Below, one piece after another: positions 39,584 through 48,768 of a stretch of DNA of 64,000 bases (within the stretch, counting starts at the first letter, position 1; each line of letters begins with the position of its first letter). The position numbers were made by a program, and so were the translations under genes. Under the pieces are notes generated by a model. That model saw only the letters and a program-made list of their open reading frames with translations, was not told the DNA's origin and searched no databases. Origin of the DNA: Lactifluus volemus. Its lineage: Eukaryota; Basidiomycota; Agaricomycetes; Russulales; Russulaceae. The stretch covers positions 248,001 to 312,000 of the forward strand of contig WTXI01000015.1 in the NCBI GenBank assembly GCA_022376515.1, written 5' to 3'.

Positions 39584-41393
39584 TTGTCATCTTTGCTTCT
39601 CAATGTTGAGTTGTACAACACAATCCTTTTTTTCTCCCACATTCAAACATCATATGACATCACGATGACAGGATTGAGTATAATATGTGGTCTTATTTCA
39701 TGTCATGATCCTCAATCAGTGTTTGGTGTAGAAAAGCCCAAGACTCTTACATTTGATGTAGACATCTTTGTTCATACTGGTGAAGATGACGAGATCAAGA
39801 TTTGCAAAGCATTGCTTCATTACTTTGTGACTTACGATCTATCAAAAGTTTCAAATGACGTCTTAGTATTTGTTGTCAGAAAAATCTCAATGGTTGATGA
39901 AGAGACTCTAGTTGGAGATGGATACAATTGGGAAGATTATGCACTTCAAATTGAAGTGATTTGTGTACATGTTGTTACCCTAATGTCTCTGCTGCAGTAA
40001 AAAAGAGAATAGAGGCTGATGTTCTTGTGTTAATAGTTTGAACCTATTGAAGTCAACGAAAATAACCCAGTGGCTGCTTTCCCTCCTGTCGTTTCTATTT
40101 CTGGTGAAGTTAGTATTAATTCAATTTGCTATTATGATTAAGTCAGACTCTTAAACATTTCCTGATCATCATTTAACAGGCAGGTAAATCCATTGATGAA
40201 AGAACATTTGTGTTTAACATCATGTAATATACGATGAACAAAATGAAACCTGTTCATTATATCTGTGAATGTTCGGAGTCAACACCGTGATATCGAGAGT
40301 TGTGTTTGGTTAGGTTGCCATTCCTCAATGTGTTAACCACAGTTATTGGTGTGTCTATAAACACTAATGTTTAAAACATTGTTAAAGTAACATGTATGTT
40401 CATAGGACACATTAATTGCAAAGAATTAGAAGAAATAAAGGGAGAGTGTAGAAAGTGAATATTTATCAGTGTCACAGATGTTATGGACTGACACATGCTT
40501 GCTGACTTATACTATACATTTTTGGACTGATGACTCATTTCTGCTGACTCCCTTGCTTATGTGAATGGACTGCCAATCACTTTGTTTCAGATCACTTACT
40601 TATTTCTCTCATGATACAGCCTTGCACAGCACTGCACAGCTGCAAGTAACAGTCACATTCACAGGATGACTTGCTGATTCCTGAAACATGTTTCAAAACC
40701 TGAAAGCTGTATAAAGGTCACAGCCTTGTCTTCTTCTTGTATATAAACCCTGTACTTTCTGCCCTAGAGACCTTAAGTCTCAGTTTTGTTTCGCATTCCA
40801 AGTCTTCTATCTATTAGAACCTTGCTTGCCTAAGAAGCATCAGACCTGAGTGAACCCTCTTGACATCACACTCTTCGACTTCTTGACACTTTGGTCTCAC
40901 CCCTGAGCCTAAAGCCCTTGACTTCTGAAATGCTCTTGACTTAGTCATTTACTAAGTCTTGTCTTTCTCAAACCTTTGATCTTGACTTGCACGTCTTGCA
41001 AGTCTCACTCTTAACTTCATGACCAAATGTACACTTTGTACAAAGGTCCCACTTGGAACCTTAACAACAGATGTCATTTTTTTGTTAGCAGAGAATGCCT
41101 TGACTTAATCACCCTGTATGACCCAATTTTTTTGGGAGCTACTAAAACATAAAACTGATTTATTGACAGGAGGTAAAAAGAGCTATTGGAAATCTCTGTC
41201 TAAGACTGTTGCTTCTTCCTCTCCTTTGACCCTGTTCAACAAACGTGTTTCTCCAGATTACAATGTATCACTATCAACTTCTAAATGTGTCAAGTTGAGT
41301 AACACTTCAAGTTGGCAGGAGAAAGGGAAAGCAAGGGCACACAATAATAGTGAAGAAGACATATTAACAGATATTGATGACTCAGACAGTTAA
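39584..41393 (+). pseudogene. Unknown protein gene, broken by a solo LTR
   Basis: An open stretch at 39660-40000 reads as plausible coding sequence (KPKTLTFDVDIFVHTGEDDE, then EEVTLVGDGYNWEDYALQIE with variation) and has codon texture unlike chance. After a possible second exon (FPPVVSISGE near 40075) it is split by the LTR at 40479-41066. Beyond the LTR, LDLITLYDPIFLGATKT is followed in another frame by an acidic tail ending SEEDILTDIDDSDS. I do not recognise the family. Frameshifts and stops suggest decay; joining the two sides as one gene is inference. Confidence 0.45.
40479..41066 (+). mobile_element. Solo LTR, family 1, with 5-bp target duplication
   Basis: The 588-bp repeat starts TGTTATGGACTGACAC and ends GGAACCTTAACA (TG...CA, with 5-bp inverted ends TGTTA/TAACA). 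It is flanked by ACAGA on both sides (40474-40478 and 41067-41071). A promoter-like TATATAAACCCTG lies near 40740. It is the same family as the LTR at 61922-62525. No internal region is present, so it is the product of LTR-LTR recombination. Confidence 0.93.
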
Positions 41394-41454
41394 CGTGTTG
41401 CCAAAGAATCATCACCTGCAGTGGAGAGGTTTACTACATCAGCAATTGTCCATG

Positions 41455-41700
41455 TTGCTTAATGGTGATTAGTGGTCTTAATGGTCTTAAATTTACTTTT
41501 TTGCTTAATTTTGCTTGATGAAAATTTTGTTTAAGCGCAATTAAGCAACTTAAGCAGGCTCAACATGCTCAGCACAATTAAGAATGGCATTAAGCATGCT
41601 CAGTATGCTCAGCACTATTAAGACTGACACTAAGCACACTTAACATATTTAAGCAACTAATAAAAATTTAAGGGGCTTTTAATTGTGCTAAGCAAAAAAA
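41455..41700 (+). repeat. Left subterminal GCTTAA/TTAAGC array
   Basis: About ten copies of TTAAGC or GCTTAA with one-base variants alternate with GCTCAGCAC-like words. Dense subterminal hexamers are typical of transposase binding zones in hAT elements. Confidence 0.8.
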
Positions 41701-41902
41701 CATAATTTACATAATCTCACTAATCCAAAAATTTTTGTAACTTGCGAAATTTTTGCTAAGTCGTTTGTTTATTCTTGTTGGCACAATTTTCGTGCCTCAT
41801 TATTTTCAACCACCTGTTGCGTGACTCCACACCGTCACGGTGCCTGCCTCAACTGGCCACCGCCCATGTGAAACCCACCAACTCTGCCTCCGCCTCCGCC
41901 CG

Positions 41903-42380
41903 AATGCCCCCTGTCCCAAATGTCCGATTTCACTCTTTTTACCTTGATCATTATCCAAAGCACTCCGAGTTGCTCGCTATTCGAACGTGCCGTCTTTGGG
42001 TCATCTCGGAGTTTGTCTCCCTCTCAGCCTACTGCATTACCGACAAGTACGAGTCCGCATGGAATGGACAAACTCCTTCGGGAATGACCATACACGCACT
42101 ATTCACACCATATTTCATCCCAGCTGGCGCAAAGGGATACGATTCTTCGTCTCCATTTGTGCACTACAAGGGAACCTGGGTGGACGCGTACTCCACAGAC
42201 TACATCGGCGGCTCACTCCGAAAGACGACCGAAAAGGGTGCAGCTGTCTTCTTCACCTTTAGTGGGACGGGTATAGAATGGTTCGGTTTTATGGGCCTGC
42301 GACATGGCTCGGCTCACGTGTACATTGACAGACACTACGTGCAGCGCATTGACGCATATGCCCAACGTGACCGCGTCTAG
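41903..42380 (+). pseudogene. Captured fragment: galactose-binding-like secreted/membrane protein domain
   Basis: The frame reads VHYKGTWVDAYSTDYIGGS, then FTFSGTGIEWFGFMGLRHGS and AHVYIDRHYVQRIDAYAQRD. This pattern (GTW-D, FSGTGI-WFG, G-A-VYIDG) recurs in basidiomycete proteins with a jelly-roll, carbohydrate-binding-like fold. Both ends are cut: no signal peptide before it, and a stop right after QRDRV at 42380. High GC sets it apart from the AT-rich flanks. Confidence 0.65.
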
Positions 42381-42424
42381 CATCTGAAATCTCGTTTTGC
42401 TGATGGTTATAGCAACCTTTCCGA

Positions 42425-42720
42425 CCACCTCTGCTATTCCATCTCGATTTTGGAAGCGCTTGTTGCTCTGATTACGCTGGCTCTGATTGCCCCCACCGCC
42501 CCGCGACGATGACTGCCACGAGGCAGAAGGCTGCCATGTTCGGTCTTCTGCATTGCGTTGAGAACGGTCGCTTTGAAAATCCCTACGCTTCCAGTCATTA
42601 TGTTGACGATTTGTATGACCACCTTGCCTCGGCCCCCATGAGTCGTTTGTCCGCCAGCCCTCACTGCGACCGTCGTCCCTATGTCAGCCCTTCGTTTCTT
42701 GCTGCCAATCCGATCTCCCT
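42425..42720 (-). pseudogene. Captured fragment: Asn/Gln/Arg/Gly-rich protein, reverse orientation
   Basis: On the minus strand one frame reads HTNRQHNDWKRRDFQSDRSQ, then WQPSASWQSSSRGGGGNQSQ and NKRFQNRDGIA: low-complexity, RNA-binding-like composition. It is antisense to its neighbours, so it must come from another gene. The parent is not identifiable. Confidence 0.45.
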
Positions 42721-42770
42721 TGACGTTGTAAATTGGCAGGGGTTCTTTCGTTGTGAGTGGGCCAAGAATT

Positions 42771-43285
42771 GACCGTAGAATGGGCAGGAGGAGCGTCGTA
42801 CAACGGGGGTCAATGCTATGCAACTTGTGATCATCTCGCCGTCACATGCGATCATCATGGACAAGGTAGAGCACAACCTGCTGACGGTCGATGGTCACCC
42901 CGCATGGGGTGCGCTATACAACTTCAACACTCACCAAGTCACCCCTCTGCCCATGAAGAGCAACTTGTTCTGCGCGAGCGGCGCGTTCCTCAGTAATGGC
43001 ACCCACGTCAGCGTGGGTGGGAACCCTGTCATCGAAGACTACACCACACCAATAGACTTTGGTCAGATGGACGCCGGCAGGCAGGCACTGCGACTGTTCG
43101 CACCGTGCAAGACGACCGACGCATCCGGGTGCGACATCTATGAGAACACAGAGTGCATTCGTCTTGCAAGTCCGCGATGGTATCCAACCGTTGTGAGGAT
43201 CCAAGATGGGAGCGTGATCATTATCAGTGGCTCTATACGTGGCGGGTGGATCAACAACTCAACTGTCTGGTCCTCCTTCGCCTCC
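42771..43285 (+). pseudogene. Captured fragment: glyoxal oxidase / copper radical oxidase, N-terminal region
   Basis: From NAMQLVIISPSHAIIMDKVE through DGHPAWGALYNFNTHQVTPL, NLFCASGAFLSNGTHVSVGG, GCDIYENTECIRLASPRWYP and VVRIQDGSVIIISGSIRGGW this is the start of an Agaricomycete glyoxal-oxidase-like protein. It retains the Cys of FC-GG/FCASG, equivalent to the residue that makes the Tyr-Cys cofactor. It stops abruptly near 43285, whereas the intact enzyme is several hundred residues longer. It carries no catalytic C-terminal half and cannot make an enzyme. Confidence 0.8.
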
Positions 43286-43660
43286 CCATCGTCCTCGCGC
43301 TGTTTCCACATCTAGCACATCTAGTGGTGCCGGATCAACGGCACCCCCCACGAGCGACAGACGTCTGACGACCATGCCTACTCCCTTGCTACGCAGTGGA
43401 CAGATGCTCGTCTACCCCGAAGGATACCTCTGCCCAAAATGTGTGTCACTTGTCCTATCCTGCTCTGCTCACCTGCTCACCTGCCCACTCGCTGCCCATG
43501 TCCTACTCACACACGTCCAACATCAAGGCCACAATACAGGCTACAAGAACTTGACCCGTCTCACCCGTGCCACAAGTGCTGGGATCGCGTTGGCAAGCCC
43601 TTCACGAACGTGCTCGCTTCGAGCCCGTGGGGTAAACAAGGTGATTCCCCCTCCACATTG
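43270..43660 (+). pseudogene. Captured fragment: CxxC-motif protein, intron retained
   Basis: The exon ending PLLRSGQMLVYPEGYLCPK joins, across an intron at 43441-43527 (GTGTGT...CAAG), to CHNTGYKNLDPSHPCHKCWD and then RVGKPFTNVLASSPWGKQG. The CxxC pair plus C-x2-C looks like a small zinc-binding module. Because the intron is kept and splices in frame, the capture was from genomic DNA rather than from mRNA. Family not recognised. Confidence 0.6.
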
Positions 43661-43879
43661 AGCCAGAGCCACTTGTCCCATTGTCCATTGCCTGTGTTCA
43701 AGCCCCCCCAGGAATGCACAGATTGCTGCCTGCACCATCGATGCCCGGCTTGTATCCCCGAACCCCTGCGGTGCGCTCCTCCTCCTGTGTGTTGTGTCGT
43801 ACGTTTTGTGGCCTACCTTACCTTCACTGTGTTCACATACGGCGTGCATACAACCTGCCCCCGCAGTTGAGTCGTTGTC

Positions 43880-44200
43880 GTGGCCCAGACCGCCACACTC
43901 AGCGATTCCATCTCCGGTCTGACACAACTCCTCGGCACACTCTGGCGCACATACGGCCCCACCATTGTCGCCGGCGGCACCGCCCTTCTCCAGTGCCAAG
44001 GCGTCGCCCCCAACGCTGCCCCTGCAACAGCCACCCCGCGAGGTTACGATCTCAGCGATGGTCCCGAGCCCGTCCCCATGCCACACATGAAGCACCGCAC
44101 CCCTCAGGGTCTTTCACCGGTCTCAGAGAACGTGTTGAGTTGGTCCCGGTGGCCATTTCGAGGAGGTGCCCAGCGATGCCAAGGGCGAGTGGTCGGCTGA
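43880..44200 (+). pseudogene. Captured fragment: unknown small protein N-terminus
   Basis: The frame starts MAQTATLSDSISGLTQLLGT and continues LWRTYGPTIVAGGTALLQCQ, a plausible amphipathic/membrane-associated N-terminus, then Ala/Pro-rich sequence. It loses coding character after about 44110 and ends at 44200. No family recognised. Confidence 0.4.
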
Positions 44201-44994
44201 CTCCACCCCCTCCGCTGCCTTTGTCCATAAACACGGTCCCTGGGTGCGTTGCTTTCTTTTTTTTTCTTTTGACTTCTCAGACTAACTTTTTATATTCCTG
44301 TCTACGGTGTCATGCTGCCCGCCCCAACACCTCCTGCACTGCCTCCTCCTGTGTGCCCGCCCCATCTAATGCATCCTGGCACATCCTCGTCATGTCTTCT
44401 GGCCTTGCTCTACCACCCATCCAGGGCCCTCCTCAACAGCCCACGCCCCCACCCGCATTTGAACCACCTCGGAGTCAGAGCCCGATGCAAGGTCGCGGCC
44501 AGACGCAGACTCGTCCGCTCTCCCCTACACCCAATGCTGGAATTAGAATAGGAGCTCGTGATTGCATGCGCGGTGTGTTTGCTGGTGCGTGATCGGCCTC
44601 CTGTCCTTCTCCTACTAGTATGACTCCTTCTGTACTGCCACCCACAGTATCTCTGCCGCCCGACCCCGAGCCCACCGCTCCTCCTATTTCTGGCCCAAGT
44701 CCCCTGACGATCCTGGTAGACCTGCGCAGTATGGGGCTTGATGACAGGACCGGATCCACAGGTCATTATCAAGATCATATGCATAGCCTCCACCACCTCT
44801 GCCTGCCCCACCTGCTTCTCCTGTGCCTCAAAGTATTGTTGAGAGTGTTTGGTCTCCATTGTTGATTGCTGGTGGATTAGAAGAGGCCATATGCACACTC
44901 AGATAGAGTATAGATAGAGTACTAATGTTGTAATATAGTTGACTGAATATACTATCTTATTGATTGAATTTTACCTGATACTTCTGTGTACTTG

Positions 44995-45250
44995 AAACTG
45001 CTTAATGTTGTGCTTAGATTGCTTACATGTGCTTAATTTGATGCTTAGTGCTGCTTTAAAAGGTAATTGAATTTCTTGGAATTTTGCTTAATATTGTGCT
45101 TAATTAAGCACAATTAAGCACAACATGTGCTTAATTAAGCAGAATGGTGCTTAATTAAGCACCGGGGTGGCGTTAACCTGCTTAATCATTTTGTGCTTAA
45201 TTTGTGCTTAACGTGCTTAATAAGCACGTTAAGCACACATTAAGCAACAT
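44995..45250 (-). repeat. Right subterminal GCTTAA/TTAAGC array
   Basis: More than fifteen GCTTAA/TTAAGC hexamers, many fused as GCTTAATTAAGC palindromes. A 35-bp palindrome lies at 45203-45237. It mirrors the left array in inverted position. Confidence 0.85.
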
Positions 45251-45617
45251 GGACAATTGCTGATGTAGGCAACATACTACATGGAAACGTTAACTATGGA
45301 GGTATATAGTATTTCAAATTGTGTTGAAGACACGTGTTATGATTGTCTCACATGTTCAATTCTGTATTGGAGTACTAGTAGTTTGTAAGTTGTTGAAGTA
45401 TGAAAGGTGAATTTGTAAAGTATATTGTAAAGTATTGTAATTCTGAATGACACTCAATTCTGTGTCTTGTTGAGACAGTGTGAAATGGTATCTTTTTGTT
45501 TACCAGATATGGAATCAAATCCAAGGCTTCGCCTCTTTAGAGTCAACCCTCATTAATTGAGTTCAGTCTTTTTGCTCACTGTGAAATACTCATGTGCACT
45601 GCCTCATAGCATGTTCT

Positions 45618-45793
45618 TACATCAGAAAAACCCATCTGGCCTTAAAGTGTATTAGATGCTCCTTAGAGCTTACTTAAGTGTCTTATTAACATTGGTAATT
45701 AGACCCTTCTACTTACCACTGTCAATAAGACACTTAAGTAAGCTTTAAGGAGCATCTAATACACTTTAAGGCCAGATGGGTTTTCCTGATGTA
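45618..45793. mobile_element. Foldback MITE
   Basis: Two arms of about 72 bp, nearly perfect inverted repeats (start CATCAGAAAAACCCATCTGG; two or so mismatches), are separated by about 25 bp and flanked by TA on both sides (45618-45619 and 45792-45793). It has no coding capacity. TA duplication suggests mobilisation by a Tc1/mariner-type transposase. A second, one-armed copy is at 32334. Confidence 0.88.
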
Positions 45794-46379
45794 GTATGGT
45801 TTCATTTTGATCTGATTCAGTATTTGCCGTGTTCTGATATACAAGGGGTGGAGAGAGCACAATTGATGAATAATCATATGCTGTAAAACCTGGATCATCT
45901 GCATGTCTCAGCAAATGTCACATCTACCATCATTGTCGACATGCATGGTTTACACAGTTATTAACAAGAGATTGAGTGACTTCCATTGACCAAGTTGAAG
46001 TCACTTGTTGCTCTAAAAATCCTAACACTTCATCTAAGTTCATGAACGAAATCCTTCTACATTGACACACTTATTGCATTGGCACCTCATTCGGTTATCA
46101 AAAGTTTGTATGAAGAAGCAATTCAATTCCATGGACATATGTTGTATGATGAACCATGTTCATTGGTATCACACAAGAGGCAATGAGACGACGCATCTAG
46201 TACAAATACAGAAAGAAGGCAGAGATAACACATAGGACCTGAAGGACTGGGGTCAAATACAGGTTCCATTGAAACCTCTTTTATGGAACTTCCATCTGAT
46301 GATCAAGTGAAATAATGCTATCACAATTATTATGATTTGACCCAACCTTCAAAGCTGATTGGCAAAGTATGCACTGTTT

Positions 46380-48120
46380 GTACACGCAAAGTCAATGAAG
46401 ACGAACACAATGTCCAAACATGGAGTATCGATAATATACCAAACTGTTAGTGATTGCAACCAATATACAGGCACAATGTGCACGAGTTATACAATGGGTT
46501 GCTTTTTGAGCCTGCTGGTTTGAAAATGGATGGCAGTTGTATCATTGTTACAATTTGTAGACAATGCTTTCAAGAACTGGAGAAACCAAGTCCTCATCCT
46601 CCTCTCCACTCACTCACCAATAACCTGTGGATTGGTCCAATACCATGGGAACTATTGAGTTTAACACAACTGGAGCAGCTCTTGATTGCATTGTTGTATC
46701 CTCGCATCTTTGTTTACAAGTTGTATAACAAGATGTGGTACAACACAGACCAAAGTACGCTTCAGCGGGGCATGTGGGGCACTGTTTGCACATATGAAAT
46801 GAATATGGATAGCATTAGCTCAATGTTACAAGGTGATCTCATGCCAAGACCAATGGAAATTTTATCTTCGATCATCGTTATTACATTTATTGGTTGAGGG
46901 AAATTGTCCCTTTCTTGTCTCCACACATTGTTTCGTGTCTGATGGAGAGCAGTAACAGATGCTCTCATGTGGTTGAAGGCAAACAATCTGAAATATTATG
47001 GAGAAGTTGTAATTGATCAGGAGAGATTGGTGCAATTATCTGAAGATGCAGTTCCTGTGGAGATTGTCTTGACAGTCAGATACAGTAATGATGAAGGACT
47101 GATTGAACAAGAAAGTTCTCCTTATGTTTCTTATGAAGAGAATGAAGCTGTTGAATCAGGTGAGGTGTTTCCAAAGTGTTTGTATTTTAATTGATACAAA
47201 AAAACTTGAAACAAGAAGAATTTGCAGAATCAGCAGATATTATTTCTGGTATCTCAGAGACTTGGATTTCTGATCAAGACAGTAGTAGCAACGAATCTGT
47301 GGAACATGATTTCAATGATGATGAGAATGTTCATACCGTGACCTTGACAATTCAGTTGTTGATAAAGACTTCACGAAAATCTCATAAGATAATGGAGAAG
47401 TCATACCAATAACATCCAATGGCTTTTTCGATACGGATATGTCAAAAATCATGGCTTCAGAAACATGTTTTCGTGCAATGATGAATTTGTGGAATCAAAA
47501 TTAAGAAGGATTATATGGAATCTGCCACAGTTACCAACCCATTTCTGATTTCCCAATTCAATCAGAAACGCAAGACTTGTTGACTGAGTTCAAGTATTCA
47601 AAAAGGCTTATCCATGTTTGTACCCCTATGGATGCGGAGGAATAGAAGCCCCAAGACCCATTTCAATAAATTTCAAAGACCATATCAAGTGGTCTATGGG
47701 GTATTTCGACCATTGTTTTCGCAAGCACAAAACTTTTTTGTTCTACTGTTTTGGCATTCTACAACGACACGAAGCACTTCTGTCAGCTAGGTTACAAATG
47801 AACAGACAAGCTTTTGACCGTGTAGCCAATATTCTTGCAACAATTACAAAAGAGAAATTGTTGCAGGCACATAATGAAGAGCAACAAGGAAATCCTATCA
47901 GTAATCCAGCTGTACAGTTGCTTCATAAAACAGTCCAGGGAGCTCTTACATGAGTCACTGGTTTGAATAAAGCACAGTATCAAATGCAGGGTCAAATATG
48001 GTCAACAAGCGTGTATTTGGGACCACCCTCTCTGTGGATCACAATAAATCCTTCAGATATCAATAATCCTATTGCGCAGATCTTTGTGGGTGAAAAATTG
48101 TACTTGTGGTCCACCCCGTC
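46380..48120 (+). pseudogene. Helitron Rep/helicase-like protein remnant (DUF6570 and Helitron-like N region)
   Basis: Decayed frames give GKVCTVCTRKVNEDEHNVQT, then LYNGLLFEPAGL, LTNNLWIGPIPWELLSLTQ, QRGMWGTVCTYEMNMDSISS and LMPRPMEILSSIIVITFIG, the region found before Helitron Rep proteins in Agaricomycetes. After linkers rich in Ser/Asp/Glu come PCLYPYGCGGIEAPRPISIN, DHIKWSMGYFDHCFRKHKTF, ATITKEKLLQAHNEEQQGNP and SLWITINPSDINNPIAQIFV. It ends at about 48120, before the HUH and helicase parts, where Gypsy sequence begins. Several frameshifts are present. Confidence 0.82.
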
Positions 48121-48182
48121 CCTATTGCACCTGCCACAATAAAATGAGTTCTTCCTCTTCCTCTTTCACTTACTGGTGATCC

Positions 48183-48732
48183 TCAGAGAACTGATTCCTG
48201 GATCACCAGCAGGCGGCTGTTCACCCGACGAAGATGCAACAAGTGGTAAACGTAAGTCATCCCCATTTGCTGCATGTATCCCCTGGAGTTGATCAGCATG
48301 GTCACTTGCAGAAGGTTGGGCCCAGCCAAAGACCTGCCAGGGATTGTAAAAGGGTTTGGATCATATCTTGTGAGGGTCTTCAGGGACATTACTTCTGGCT
48401 GGAATCTCATGTCCACTGCTAGAGACTCCAGGGCTTCCTGGATAGGCAAGAGTTGAGGAGGTGGTGTCGGGCCCAGAAGAGGAGATGGAGTTCTCAGATG
48501 GTACGAGGGGCTGTGGCTGGATCTTTGGGGAGGTGAGTGGGTGATCCTCCTGTATGGTGGCGGCGCTGATCTGGGTTGGCTCTGGTGAGGTGTCTGTGGC
48601 AAGGGATGTCTCTGGGAGGAGCCATTCCCCTCCCTCGCAGACCATGAGGGTGTTGAATGACAAGTCGAGGAGTTTGGGGTAGTCCTCCTCTGAGTTGGGG
48701 TATTGGAACACAAGTTGTAAGGCATTACTCAT
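48183..48732 (-). pseudogene. Reading frame following the Gypsy-A chromodomain
   Basis: It begins MSNALQLVFQYPNSEEDYPK only about 35 nt after the chromodomain frame stops. A Pro/Ser-rich middle leads, after a shift, to NPFTIPGRSLAGPNLLQVTM and LINSRGYMQQMGMTYV. The same landmarks (PNSEEEP; NPLSSPFILLQIMVLMNSDG) occur in the longer frame after the Gypsy-B chromodomain, so it is a conserved part of this element family, probably gag-like. It is truncated at about 48180 near the Helitron junction. Confidence 0.55.
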
Positions 48733-48768
48733 GGAGGAGGAGATAGTGGGAGTGGTGATGGTTTGGAT

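Larger units (their letters stand above)
41434..45268. mobile_element. Non-autonomous Pack-type DNA transposon carrying host gene fragments
   Basis: Ends are perfect 31-bp inverted repeats: CTACATCAGCAATTGTCC onward at 41434-41464 and its reverse complement at 45238-45268. Inside each end is an AT-rich array of GCTTAA/TTAAGC motifs (41455-41700 and 44995-45250). The GC-rich middle (about 41,800-44,800) encodes no transposase but strings together pieces of several unrelated genes in both orientations, at least one with its intron. The 8-mer TACTACAT occurs at 41432-41439 and again at 45275-45282 and may mark an 8-bp target duplication, which would shift the boundaries slightly. The type (hAT-like) is inferred. 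Confidence 0.8.

Noticed and set aside
43541..44095. 184-residue minus-strand frame in the Pack element
   Set aside because: Gly/Ala/Cys-rich shadow of the plus-strand captured fragments; no domain.
44312..44865. Several Pro-rich open frames in the right part of the Pack core
   Set aside because: All three frames stay open because of proline/cytosine richness; I could not tell which, if any, was coding.
41455..45250. CRISPR-like array made of the GCTTAA repeats
   Set aside because: Repeats are hexamers at irregular spacing in both orientations within eukaryotic transposon ends; no spacer structure.
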